A DNA stretch of 64,000 bases from Osmia lignaria lignaria (GCF_051020975.1 NC_135036.1:3534001-3598000), one strand, 5' to 3'. Numbered from the stretch's first letter, positions 10,601-21,559 are shown. Made by a program: numbers and translations. The notes: generated by a model from the letters alone, not told the origin.

Positions 10601-11484
10601 CAGACCAGTGTCGACGCAGACGAGTTGGGCGCCCCTGAAGCTCGTGCTGTCGTCTCACTCCACACGGCAAACGCAGTAAAGGAATATTCATGGGAATTAA
10701 TCTATAAATATTCTTGTGTTAACAGATTACTCAGAATCACCGCTCTTTGCCTCAAATTCGTGGACAAGCTGTTCAAACGACAGGACGCTTCGCCCACGCA
10801 TTTCATCTCAGCAGCTGATATGGAAAGGGCCAGAATTTACTGGATTCAGGCCACGCAGTCCGCATTCTTCAAGGACGAACTCGCTGCACTCGCAAAAGGA
10901 ACTACGCTTCCGTCAACGCATCCATTTACGAGGCTCACCGCTTACCTTGACCATCAAGGGATCGCCAGAGTAGGCGAACGCCTCCAACACTCAGAGCTTT
11001 CACACGACGGCAAACATCCTGTTATCTTGCCTCGTGATTCAAGATTCTCGGCTCTTCTCATCGACCACGCTCATCATCAGACCATGCATGAAGGTATGCA
11101 ATCCACCCTCGCTTTCCTCAGACAACGCTACTGGATTCTCGGTGGACGAGCTCCAGTGAAAACGCATGTCCTGCGGTGCGTGAAGTGTGCTCGGCAGAGG
11201 GAGATCCGTGCCCATCAACTGATGGGCCAACTACCTCTTTGTCGGGTCACACCATCGCGCCCGTTCACACACACTGGTGTGGACTATGCAGGACGCAGAA
11301 AGGGTGGATTTGCGTATTCGTCTGCTTCGCAACATCAGCTGTGCACTTGGAAGTTGTCACAGACTACTCAGCCGACGCATTCATCGCAGCCTATCGCAGA
11401 TTCGCAGCAAGGAGAGGAACTGCAGCCTCTCTCTACTCAGATTGCGGCACCAACTTCCAAGGAGCGAACGCGCAGTATGTTTAA
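10601..11484 (+). pseudogene. BEL/Pao integrase, truncated
   Basis: Same frame as the RNase H. The HHCC zinc-binding region is visible (DHAHHQTMHEGMQSTLAFLR, then LRCVKCAR), then the core starts with THTGVDYAG (first Asp). A frameshift near 11300 moves the reading to CFATSAVHLEVVTDYSADAF and SLYSDCGTNFQGAN (second Asp). The element ends at about 11484, before the catalytic Glu and before any LTR. Confidence 0.9.
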
Positions 11485-11871
11485 GTATGTTATTAGAACA
11501 AATACCGACAGCGTTAAATGAAATGTGTTTCGAACATTTACTTCACGTCATTCTGATGTTTTGTCATTTTTTTGCGTGCCTCTTCTTCTTGAGTAGAACT
11601 TGCGGGGCGCTTCCTTTGGCAAAAAAACTCTTTGAAACTTTGAGAATACATATTTCACTTTTCACAACACAATCTCGCGAACGATGCACTTGCGGTGATG
11701 GTCAATTTGGTTTTGCGTATGCTTGAAACTTTAGCAAACCCCCTACCTTCTATAGTCACGAATTGCAGTGTCAGATTTGCTGCGTCAACAAAAAAACTCA
11801 TTTCCAAGACGTAGAAAAAAGTGGTCTTCCGATAAGAACAAACAGTTCAAGGTCATGGAGGATGGGGGTAG
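11485..11871. other. Unassigned sequence
   Basis: No recognisable protein or repeat. The frame 11277-11726 is a shadow of the integrase on its left side and meaningless on the right. Confidence 0.3.
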
Positions 11872-12265
11872 GGTGTTATATTTCTGCCGTCGGTGGTGTC
11901 AAATTTCAGTTCAAGGTCATGGGGTGGGGTGTCAAATTTCAGTTCAAGGTCAGGACGTATCATATTTCTGCTGCCGGTGGGGTCTAATTTTAGTTCAAGG
12001 TCATGGGGTGGGGTGGAGGGGTGGGTCTGAGGGGGCGGTTATGGGATGGGTGTGGGGAGGGGTGGTTATGGGGTGGGGGTTGTCGAGGACGTATCATATT
12101 TCTGCTGACGGTGGTGTCAAATTTCAGTTCAAGGTCATGGGGGTGGGGAGGGGTGGGGGTTGTCGAGGACGTATCATATTTCTGCTGACGGTGGTGTCAA
12201 ATTTCAGTTCAAGGTCATGGGGGGGGGGGGGATCATATTTCTGCTGACGGTGTGGTGTCAAATTA
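11872..12265. repeat. G-rich minisatellite
   Basis: About five units of TTTCTGCTGACGGTGGTGTC, AAATTTCAGTTCAAGGTCAT and a variable G-rich tail (GGGGTGGGGT and longer), with GACGTATCATA between some units. Unit length varies from about 50 to 120 because the G-rich part expands and contracts. The last units are nearly identical. Confidence 0.85.
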
Positions 12266-12299
12266 CAAAAAATGCTGACGCCAGTGATTTAGAATCCGC

Positions 12300-12840
12300 A
12301 TAGAACAACTACTGACATCTTTTCCGATTTCAATCACATACATATTAATAATAGGTTAAGCAACTTTACCCTTGTAAATCAGTATTGTTCTAATTGAATT
12401 CATTTAATAGGAACTAACAGTATTTAAACAGAATCTATTCAGTATTCAAACAATAGTCATTTGGAATTTAGTTTTCTGTTAGCTTCAATAATTATTTTGA
12501 ATTAAATTTACTTTCTTTTTGCACACTAAACTGTATTAATATTTCTTTCAAATTCTCATTCAGTATCATTTCCTGTATTCTCATATTATTTCAAATCCAC
12601 GCACCCCAACACAAAGTTTCAAGGAGGGACCCGTATGGGACCCAGAACACTGACGAACCCAACGGAAATAATTACTATCTAAATTTCCGTCTTTTAATTT
12701 GTTCTGACCGTAGAGGACGCTTCCGCGTCATACGCGGTCAGAACTGGTGGCAGCGATACCTTTCTCATCGCTCGAAAAAAAAAGAAGAATCAAATTCAAA
12801 AAACCTCCCCAAATAATTAATATATTTTTCTTCTTTTATC
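12300..12840 (+). mobile_element. LTR family A, copy 1, right part with PBS-like site
   Basis: Diverged but recognisable relative of 24300-24760 of copy 3: CAAGGAGGGACCCGTATGGG corresponds to CAAGGAGGGTCCCGTACGGG, followed by the GTCTTTTAATTTGT block and a hairpin ending in GAACTGGTGGCAGCGATACC. The TGGTGGCAGCGATACC at 12745-12760 is identical to 24653-24668 and looks like a primer-binding site (it starts TGG). Confidence 0.6.
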
Positions 12841-12899
12841 CGACTTCGAAAAGGAGGAGGATACTCAATTCGATGTGTATGTATTTTTTAATTTTTTTA

Positions 12900-14830
12900 T
12901 TTATGTATGTTCACCGATTACGCCGAGACGGATGGACCAATCGGAACGGAACCTTTTGCATCTGGTAGAGTATGTCTCCCGATTGGTCCCGTTAAAAAAA
13001 CATTTTGCATTTTTTCATTCCGAACGCTTTTTATTGCAAAAAAACGTACTATGTCATGTACGTGCGACGTACGTTCGCCGATTACTCAGAGACGGATGGA
13101 CCAATCGGAACGAAACTTTTTGCGTCCTGTAGAGTGTAACTCCTCATTGGTCCAGTAAAAAAAATATTTTGCATCTTTTCATTCCTAACGACTATTTCTT
13201 CTAAATGTATGTTCGCCGATTACTCCAAGATGGATGGACCAATCGGAACGAAACATTTTGCATCTTGTAGGGTATATTTCCCGATTGGTCTCGCAAAAAA
13301 ATGTTTGTATTTTTTCATTCCTAACGACTTATGTCGCAAAAAACGTAATACTTCATTTATGTCTTCTGGCGTTTATGCTGCAGGGAATGTATCGATTGTG
13401 ATGAAAACTTTCACATTTAGTAGAAGGTATATCCGCGATGATCTCAGTTGCAAAAATTTATTGGATTTGTTAATAACTACTATTATAGCGAAAAATCTAC
13501 GCCTTCATGTTACTCTGCAAGGAATGTATCGTTCGCGATGAAACCTTTCATATTTGGTAGGAATTACAGGGTGTCAGGCGACTACCTCGACAGCCGTAGA
13601 GGGATGATTCCTAAGGGGATTCTAAACAACTTTTTCCTTTGCCAAATTGTTGGTTAAGGCTTGGTTTGCGAGTTAATAACAAAAAACACCGACCAATCCG
13701 AGCGCGGATAGAGCGCAGTCCCAGGGACTGCAGTGTCGGGTACGAAAACCGGGCTTGACGTTGGTCGCGAACGAACGGCTTGGCATCCCGATGGCATAGC
13801 ACAATACAAAAACTGAACTGGTAGAACATTTTTAGTCGCTGTTTAGAATGAATATGGAACCTAATCTCTTATTGCCTGTCATAATGTAAAAAAGGAAATT
13901 CTAAGGATTTTAAACAACAAATAAAAATGTTTGAAGTGGTATAATTAATAAACGTTTGAATTAAAGGCTACACTAATGATGCAAAATTTGAAAACAATTT
14001 AAATGAAACTTACCCATTCGTTTCTAAATTAACTTGCTACGCTGAAAGCAAATAATTCCCACTAGATCACTGTGTCGATTCTGGACATTCGATGAGCAAA
14101 CACCTCGCCTATCATTCACACCTAAGTGCAATAAATGAGGGGAGTTCACTGGCCCGATCATGAAAATTACTGTTCTACTGAACGTGTTTCCTGGATTCCC
14201 AGTGACAATTATCTGCTTTCAGCGTAGTAGGTTAATTTACGAACGAATGTGAAAGTTTCATTTATATTGTTTTCAAATTTTTCATCATTAACGTGGCTTC
14301 CAATTCAAACGTTTATTAATTATTCCATTTCAATCATTTTTATTTGTTGTTTAGAATCCTTAGAATTTCCTTTTTTACATTATGATAGGCGACAAGAGAT
14401 TAGGTTCCGTATTCATTTTAAACAACGACTAAAAATGTTCTACCCGTCCAATTTTTTTATTGTGCTATGCCAACGGGGTGCCGAGCCGTTCGTTTGCGAC
14501 CTACGTCAGGCCCGGTTTTCATAGCCGACATTGCAGTCCCTGAGCCCGCGCGCTGTATGTGCTCGGATTGGTCGGTGTTTTTTGTTACTAACTAGAAAAA
14601 CAAGCCTTAACCAACATTTTGGAAAAGGAAAAAGTTGTTTAGAATCACCTTAGCAATCATCCCTCTTCGGCTGTAGAGGTAGTCGCGTGACACTCTGTAT
14701 ATCCGCGATGACCCCACTTGCAAAAATTTATAGAATTTGTTGTTTATTAACCATTTAAATTTGGTCAATATTTTTTAGGTTTATGGTTATTAGCTAAGTA
14801 ACAAAAACCCAAAATCACCTTACACTATTC
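12900..14830. repeat. Diverged satellite-like units of about 140-165 bases
   Basis: Starts of three clear units at about 12904, 13070 and 13207 share CGATTACKCMRAGAYGGATG and ACCAATCGGAACGAAAC. Two more diverged units start near 13379 and 13517 (GGAATGTATCG, GATGAAAAC or GATGAAACC, GCAAAAATTTAT). The last is interrupted by the fold-back element at 13567-14697. A reverse-complement unit is at 51730-51840. Confidence 0.6.
13567..14697. mobile_element. Non-autonomous fold-back element with TA target
   Basis: Starts CAGGGTGTCAGGCGACTACC and ends with its inverse, CAGAGTGTCACGCGACTACC when read on the other strand, each next to TA. The two halves are inverted copies over roughly 500 bases around a centre near 14065-14210. 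It has no transposase. The ends and much of the interior resemble the terminal repeats of the IS630-type element at 51910-54951, so it was probably mobilised by that family. The neighbouring satellite unit supplies an uninterrupted version of the insertion site. Confidence 0.85.
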
Positions 14831-14865
14831 TAAAAATACTACAGGTTCCACTAAAAAGTGTGAAA

Positions 14866-15836
14866 TAAAATAATTTTTAACAAAAAACAAATCCGACTTC
14901 GAAATGCACTAAAAAGTGTCAAATAATTTCTATTTCATTTATACCAATATTCCATAGCTATTAATAATATCTACTTAATCGTTAAATAGGATACCAAATA
15001 CATTTCAAAGTTTTCGGAGGCGGCGCAAAATTAAAAATACCCGAACAAACGATGCTGCCAATAACGATTTGATTGCGGTATGGCAAACTTGGTAATTAAT
15101 AAGTCGTAAGAGAAACATTATAGGTCCGGCTGAAAACATTTGTAATTGTAACGATTGTATGAGAAATTAGCAGCCCTCCTGATGTACATGCACTATACTG
15201 CAGTTCACAAAAGACCATACTTACCTCGCGCCGCTCACTAGGTCTAGAGAGATTTTTAATCACGTGTGTTATTCCCCTCTACAGCTTGCTTCTTATTATA
15301 CTTTGCGACCATATAAATGGCGGGCAGAAATATATAACATACGATAATTGATAATCGGTGATGATATTGTAAAGTTTCACGATACAATGAAATTCCTATT
15401 ATTTATCGCAAGAAAAAAATGATGTGAACGCAAAGTAAGAAGCAAGCTGTAAAGGGGAATCACACGCACAATTAAAAATCTCCCTAGACCACAGTAGGTC
15501 ACTAGCTGCGCGAGTTAAATGCGGTCACTCGTGAACTGCAGTATAGTTAATTCGCAATGGGTTTGTTGATTCCCGTTGAATATTATTTACTTGAAATTAT
15601 CAAATGGGTGATTTATCATAGGTTGCCGACGTCCGAGTTAGGATCTTCTTAGTAGAGGAAAAGTTTTTAATTTTGTGCCGTCTCCGAAAACTTTGAAATG
15701 TATTTGGTATCCTACTTAACGATTAAGTAGATATTATTAATAGCTATGGAATATTGGTGTAAATGAAATAGAAATTATTTGACACTTTTTAGTGCATTTC
15801 GAAGTCGGATTTGTTTTTTGTTAAAAATTATTTTTT
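14866..15836. repeat. Large inverted repeat / fold-back element
   Basis: The first 165 bases (AAATAATTTTTAACAAAAAA onward) return inverted at 15672-15836 with few differences. A second inner pair is at about 15205-15310 and 15428-15545 (GAGATTTTTAATCACGTGTG against its inverse). There is no open frame. A transcript would fold into a hairpin of several hundred base pairs. Confidence 0.8.
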
Positions 15837-17229
15837 AAATCAACAACTGCATACGTTACCCTATTCAAATGCATTAAATTTGAAGCGTGATCATGCGTTT
15901 TAATACTCTAGTATGATAAGATTTAATTATGAGAAAATTGTAAGGTAACATGACTGTTATCTTTACATAACCTTGTGACATAAGACTTGAACTGTTGGCC
16001 GGACAATGCAACGCTTAGGATTACTTGCAAATTCTCAAAGGCCAAATCATTTTTAGACATAACTTCCTATAATACGTATTAAAGGCCAAGGTGATACTTT
16101 TTATAGTATACTTATAGACGAGTTAAGCAACGATTTGTAGCACATTGTAAGCGACCATTAGAAAAACGTGATGTTCCGTGTACAAATTTAAAACAGGCAT
16201 ATAATTAGGCATTAAAACAGGCATTAAAACACGTGTATGTTGACGTCTTGTGACGTCTTGTCAATATGTGATCAATCGATTATTATTAGGTACACTTTGT
16301 TTACGATACCAACTGCATAGTTAGCGATGATTTACTACTTACTTATTGCAAGTATGAATTGAAAAATTTCTAAGAATTTTAAATATAAATAGTAATTAGG
16401 GTGCAATTAACTTGACACGATTACTATTTTATATAATTGCAATAGTGTGAAATTAAAAAAAAAAATTCTTTTACATAAATTTATATTTGAAAGATTTTCT
16501 ATTTTAAGGAAATAAAATTCCAGCCATAGTTATACCTTCATTAAAAGATTAGAAATTCATGAATTCATCACTTTTTTGCAACCCTCTCTTCACACCATTT
16601 TCTTTACTAATTACCGTGAAGTTTAATTAAGATAATAAGTACTTCCGCAAATTCAGATTTTATGAATAATTTTGTAGATTGATGACTAACGTTTGCATAA
16701 CTTTGAATATTAATTCTTTCAATGTTTTCCACTTCTCCTCTTCAAGTACTTCAGTTTTAATCGAATAAACGAAACTGGAATATTTATTTAAAAAACAAAT
16801 ATTTTGTGGGTCAGTGATTAATGTTTGCACAACTTTTGAATTTCAAACCTTTCAACGTTCTCCGTTTCTCTTTCAACTATAATGATTCGGAGTGTTTGAA
16901 AGCGATCCCCTTTCTTTGAAATTACACTTTTAAATCGAACCACTGTTAGCGATCGCGTGCATCAGCAGCTCGAGGTCGATCTACGGAGAATCGATATTCA
17001 CGAGCAATTCGGAGGAAATAACAATTGTTTTGTCAGTGAATTGATTTTCTACCTTAATTGCTTCTCGATCAATCGTTCGATGATCCCATTCACTGAATTG
17101 TTTGACAGGTTCAATTTCAATTTTTTTATTTCTTTTTTTTTCTAAATAGAATAGCATATCTTATTGTATGATTTTATACATTTTTTTTTTACTTATTTAT
17201 GCAAACATATATTTTTATAAAATCCGAGA
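15837..17229. other. AT-rich stretch, no gene seen
   Basis: Strongly AT-rich with short frames only. I see no domain, no terminal repeat and no relation to the neighbouring elements. Confidence 0.4.
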
Positions 17230-17287
17230 ATTTTTCTCTCCAGCTCTTGTTACGTTGCGCGCTCGCTCTCGACGCGCAACGTAACAA
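17230..17287 (+). mobile_element. LTR family A, copy 1, end
   Basis: TGTTACGTTGCGCGCTCGCT and then CGACGCGCAACGTAACA match the end of copy 3 (ACGTTGCGCCGTCGCACGCG, CGCAACGTAACA at 24803). It is itself a hairpin (ACGTTGCGC / GCGCAACGT). The next four bases, ATGG, duplicate 3268-3271, and Merlin resumes directly after them. Confidence 0.7.
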
Positions 17288-17291
17288 TGGT

Positions 17292-17425
17292 AACCTGCGC
17301 ATGGAGATCTGCGAGAAAAAGGATGCCAAGACACTGATTCCGATCATCCAGAAGAATGTCCAGGAAGGAAATGAGATTCGTACGGATGACTGGCTCGCTT
17401 ACCGGAAGCTCGGTGACCTACAGAT
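17292..17425 (+). pseudogene. Merlin transposase, continuation
   Basis: NLRMEICEKKDAKTLIPIIQ and NEIRTDDWLAYRKLGDLQI continue the protein broken at 3271: the Merlin DDE core has an x-T-L-I-P-x-I-x block before its second catalytic Asp (TDDW here). After about 17425 the sequence no longer resembles the family and the catalytic Glu is not found. Confidence 0.75.
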
Positions 17426-17559
17426 CACAGAAATCAGAATACAAACATTTCATCAGCAACCAATAGTTCTTAAATGCAGCAAACATCCCGATGATTGATA
17501 ACCACATTCTAAAATTGATTAGGATGTTCCTAATTAGATGCAGAAGATCCAGCAATGAT

Positions 17560-18223
17560 CTCATAGAAGATATAACGCTATGCAGCGAAGAATATGCCGG
17601 AAGAAGATGCACGAAGACCGGGGGTATATCCCAATCGCCGCATTTCTACTCATAGGCTCTAAGGGCCTCATCCAGAACGGGCAAAATATACCAATTTTGT
17701 ACCATATGAGACGAAATAGAGCAGACAAAATCATTCCGCTCACCGAAACAAGTGCCCCAGGGCAGAGAAACCATGAGATACAATACGAGCATAGGAGATG
17801 TGGACGTAATGGACTTCCACTGGACGTCGAACTAATTATGGTGGAGAGCAAGCAACGCCCAACAAATGGACGAAATAAGGAGGAGAAAGAGGTTAAAGGA
17901 GGCACAAAGAACTTGTACATAAGAACTTGTCCGAGTTGCCAAACGCGGAAAATTTCGAGGCACAAAACTCGCGAACCGATGATAATAACCGACACACCGG
18001 CGGAACCCTTCGCAAAGGTTTCTATCGACACGGTGGGTCTTCTTCCTACCACCCCTGAAGGCAATAGACACATTTTAACAATACAGGACAGTTTAACAAA
18101 ATTTTCTATCACGGTACCGGATTCGAACATAAAAGCTGAAACGATCGCTCACACGGTAGTTACCAGTCTTATCTTACAATTTGGGGCCCCGAAAATGATT
18201 TTGTCCGATCGGAGGACAAGCTT
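17560..18223 (+). pseudogene. Gypsy integrase, first half
   Basis: RTCPSCQTRKISRHK is the second half of the HHCC zinc finger. FAKVSIDTVGLLPTTPEGN carries the first catalytic Asp, and the second Asp lies in MILSDRRTSF, where most gypsy elements have SDQGT. Upstream of 17900 the frame is open but poorly family-like, and the HH half of the zinc finger is not recognisable. A solo LTR interrupts the gene right after the second Asp. Confidence 0.85.
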
Positions 18224-18838
18224 TGTATATGCAACGCAGCGTCGACAATATTTTGCGACGATTGAACGTTGCAGTGAAGTTCAATGTTTTGAACTATAAG
18301 TGGACTGTATGTAAAAATGAATGCACTTGATGTGAGTACTATACTGTATTTCTACTTTATTTGATGAACCTTTGGAGAGTGTGTGAGTTGTTTCAAGAGA
18401 GTGTCTTCACGAGAATGTCGTTAGGGAACTTGCTTCAGGTTTTTATATTCTGGGCAAGGAGTACAATTTTCGGATAAGCCATTCCTATTGGCCTGATTTT
18501 TGTGGAGGTGGAAAATATTCCTTATTCGTTGTCAGGGGTGCCTTAGTGACGTACGCGGTGGGTTCGCGTGTACTTAGTGACCGTAGCGAGTAATAAAACT
18601 AAGCAATACCTCGACATGAATAGAAAACTGCAAACAAAGACTCTACTGCTAAGGTTAAGGGTTCTGGCAACCAGATGTGACTAATAAACCAAATTACTAG
18701 ATAGGATGTAACGATTCCTTGGGTCTTATTGCTGCTACAGGTAAAGATCTATTGATTTGAAAAAATGTATACTGTTTGAAAGCAAACTTGAATTGAGGTC
18801 TAATCCTCTCGTCGAATATTCTATTCTACTACCTAACA
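18224..18838. mobile_element. Solo LTR inserted in gypsy integrase
   Basis: A 615-base segment starting TGTATATGCAACG and ending CTACCTAACA, so with canonical TGT...ACA ends, flanked by AGCTT on both sides (18219-18223 and 18839-18843). Removing it restores the integrase frame across the site. It contains an AATAAA-type signal (AGTAATAAAAC near 18592) and no frame, as expected for a solo LTR left by recombination. Confidence 0.85.
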
Positions 18839-19450
18839 AGCTTCTTGAACAAAATAATTTCTGCAATAGCCCAGATGTTTGGTATTCACCATCTTACCAC
18901 ATCTGGTTACCATCCCCAAACTAATGGTTCCTTAGAACGCAGTCATGCAGTTTTGGTGGATTATATCACACACTATTTGGAGGATTTTGACGATTAGGAT
19001 AGATTGATACCATTCGCGATGTTTGCGTACAATACCTCGGTTCATGAAGGGACGAAATTTAGACCGTTCGAGTTAGTGTACGGTAAGCGTGCACGTGCAC
19101 CGACCTCGTTCCTTGCGAGCGACGACCTACCCACATACACCGGGTACGTTCGAGATTTAAATGATAGACTGTACGAGATGCATAAAATTGCGTCTAAGAA
19201 TTTGAATCGTGCAAAAATACGCGCAAAATTCTATTATGATGCGAAAGCTCGTCCGTTTAGAGGTCAGGTAGGGGGTGTGGCGTACGTCCTGGTTGAGCCA
19301 CGCAGGGGTAAATTTGGCAAAAGGTACCATGGTCCCGACAAAATAATAGATTTTACCGCGAAAAATAATGTGGTGCTAGAAGACGAAACAGGCAATATTT
19401 TTATGAAACACTTAGACAAACTAAAGTTTGTGGGAACCAAGAGAGATTGA
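18839..19450 (+). pseudogene. Gypsy integrase, second half
   Basis: SFLNKIISAIAQMFGI is followed by TTSGYHPQTNGSLERSH, which holds the catalytic Glu, then MFAYNTSVHEGTKFRPFELV (a hallmark of insect gypsy integrases) and a C-terminal GPDKIIDFTAKNNVVLEDET domain ending KFVGTKRD. One in-frame stop lies in EDFDD-stop-DRL at about 18997. Apart from this stop and the solo LTR the domain is well preserved. Confidence 0.9.
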
Positions 19451-19686
19451 GCGCACACACAGTTGGCCTTTGATAATTAGCAACATAAGTTGTTCGACGG
19501 AGGGGCATATCACGCCTCAAAAGGGGGGCCGACTGGCGCATTACGTACAAATATATATTTAAGTTTTATATACAATTATTACAGGAATGAACCGAGCAAA
19601 GCACACGTATTCAATTCGGAATTCTGTATATAACCATGCGCTGTTTTTGATTGTATTTAAACTAATCTAGGATTATCAGCTGCGTC
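19451..19686. other. Spacer between integrase and F-box frame
   Basis: Holds CTCAAAAGGGGGGCC at about 19515-19529, which could be a polypurine tract of the integrase-bearing element or just spacer. No frame. Confidence 0.4.
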
Positions 19687-21378
19687 ATGGCCACCCACTA
19701 CCGCAACACAAAGGAGGAAAACGAGGGGCGAATAGTAGATTCCCCCGTTCACCCGCACCAAAGAGTTACTTAAATTCTTCAAGGAGTTTCAGCCGGAACA
19801 CGCCGTCGTGGCCCGGAAACCAACGGGGACCCACGGGTACGTCACCTTCCCGGAGGCCACCTTGGCAGCCGAGGCCGTTGCCTGGGTCACCAGGACTGAG
19901 CCAATTTTCCATAAGAAGAAGATCAGAGCCGCGCTTGCCGATCCTTGGCACGAGGCCAAGCACATACGTCCCAGGGGCCGGGTTGTACTATTCCCCGGAT
20001 GGGAACCAAGGACGTCTCCTCCACTTCCGATTGAGGTCATTGCAAGGATCGCCCGCTACCTTCCGTTTGCGGATCGAGCACGCATGGAGTGCATCAACAG
20101 AGCGTGGAGACTGGGGGCCATGGCCTCCTACGCCGACAGCAGCCGCCTGGACATCACGGACTGGCAACGGCCGCAGGCTTGGGAGAATAAGCGTATAACC
20201 ACCGAAACGTTGAACTGGGCCGTGCGTCGACTGGGCCCGTACACCACTGACCTGCGTCTCGACGACGAAAGGGTCGTAGGGAGATTGCGACCCCAAGTGC
20301 TGGGGATAGTTGTCCGCAATTGCCCAAATTTAATACGTATAGATTTGACCGGAACCCTGTTGCGCCCATCAGCAGTGCGCGACTTAATTGCTTCAGCGGG
20401 TACTTTGCGGGTATTGGAATTAGGTTCGTGCTTGAGTAGTGTGGACCCGGAGTCTAACGTCGTTGCTCGCGGCCGCGGCGCAACTCGAGCGTTTTGATGC
20501 CACGGGTACTGCGTTCGCGGGGGCGTTGCTGCCGCGATTGACGCCGACACTTCGGGGTCTGCGTCTTAAGAATTGCGAATTGCTGTCCCCGGCACCTGTG
20601 GCGGCTTTCCTACGAGTCGCGCGTTCGCTCGTCGGCCTTGAGTCGGTACAATGTACCGCTTTGACTACCGAGGAGCCGCTTCATGCCTTGATAGGGAACA
20701 CTGCCATTCATTCCACCCTTGAGGAGCTGACGATCTGCTACATCAACTAGACCCTCGAGCCAGAACCAGCGGGCAACGAAGAAGAATTCGAAGTGCCACC
20801 AGATCAACCACTCCACTTTCTGGTCCTGCAAATAGGTCCAGCCGTGGCGACAACCAGTATTCTGGAGGCGTTTAGGAACCTCCGCGTGCTTAGCACAATG
20901 TTCTGCGGATGGGTCGGTAACAGCTTCATCATTCACGTAGGACAACACTTGACGCACCTGACAGACCTAAATCTTTCTGGGTGCTCCAACATCAGGGGGC
21001 AATTCGCGCTGGAACCCCTGAAGGGGTTACCAACGCTCAAGAGATTGCATATCAACAACATGCACCCTACGGTAGGAGCGCAGGTCTTGGGCAGCATCGT
21101 CACGCTGGAGGAAGTGAATTGCCGTGACTCCATAGGCATCACAAATGAAGACGCCTGTACAGCCGTCCAAAGATGTCCGAATTTGGTGGCGTTCAATATG
21201 GAAGGATATCACCGAACGCACCCTCACTGGGATTACCGACATCGCCCGGAGGCAAGGGCGACAGGCGATACTGCGGCTCTGGGTCGGTGGGACGGGCGTG
21301 AATCGTCGGGCGCGGGTCAGGGGTAGCCTAGTCGTGCAGATAAGCTACGATCGAGTCTTCGAGCCTATATTAAGATAG
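19687..21378 (+). pseudogene. RRM/F-box/LRR protein gene next to an LTR
   Basis: From ATG 19687 (MATHYRNTKEENEGRIVD) a shift near 19745 leads to KELLKFFKEFQPEHAVVARK and THGYVTFPEATLAAEAV, an RRM-like domain (residues about 18-80). An F-box follows (PPLPIEVIARIARYLPFADR, then MECINRAWR), then about ten leucine-rich repeats (NLIRIDLTGTLLRPSAVRDL, HLTHLTDLNLSGCSNI, PTLKRLHINNM). F-box/LRR proteins recruit substrates to SCF ubiquitin ligases. Breaks: shifts near 19745, 20450 and 21210 and a TAG at 20748-20750. The frame ends FEPILR at 21378, 75 bases before a polypurine tract and LTR family A. That position, after integrase and before PPT-LTR, is where env sits in retroviruses. The alternative is a host-gene copy caught between two elements. 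Confidence 0.75.
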
Positions 21379-21451
21379 GTCAAGCGCATCGCGACGCAAG
21401 CGTGAGCAATGAGCTCAACCATCGATATCACCGAGGGCGGCGATAATTTTA

Positions 21452-21462
21452 AGGGGGGAGAA
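21452..21462 (+). other. Polypurine tract
   Basis: AAGGGGGGAGA directly precedes the LTR start (GTCACGTCTGG), the expected place for priming plus-strand DNA synthesis in an LTR retrotransposon. It shows that this copy of LTR A is a 3' LTR and that sequence upstream belongs to the element's internal region. Confidence 0.75.
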
Positions 21463-21498
21463 TTCGTCACGTCTGGGAAAATTTTACAAATTTGTCCG

Positions 21499-21559
21499 CC
21501 TCACGTGCCCTTATCAAGCCTTCGGGTTGTAGGAGTCTCCTCATGTAAGCGGCGTGAGG
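21499..21559 (+). other. Three-way-junction module M1, copy 2
   Basis: Outer arms CCTCACG and CGTGAGG pair, with CCCTTA against TAAGCG inside them less perfect than in copy 1. The core has CAAGCCTTCGGGTTG and the hairpin AGGAGTCTCCT. Confidence 0.6.

Larger units (their letters stand above)
8340..11484 (+). mobile_element. BEL/Pao LTR retrotransposon, internal pol fragment
   Basis: Protease, reverse transcriptase, RNase H and integrase follow in the usual order. Gag and both LTRs are missing: the left edge joins the Polinton-like remnant and the right edge ends inside integrase. The pieces are described in the next two entries. Confidence 0.9.

Noticed and set aside
11872..12265. CRISPR-like array
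   Set aside because: Repeats vary, spacers are G-rich length variants of one sequence and the genome is eukaryotic; it is a minisatellite.
16220..16262. Short direct repeats TGACGTCTTG and GCATTAAAACAG
   Set aside because: Two copies each, no wider structure; likely slippage.
20128..20550. Minus-strand gene opposite the F-box frame
   Set aside because: Shadow of the coding strand with no recognisable domain.
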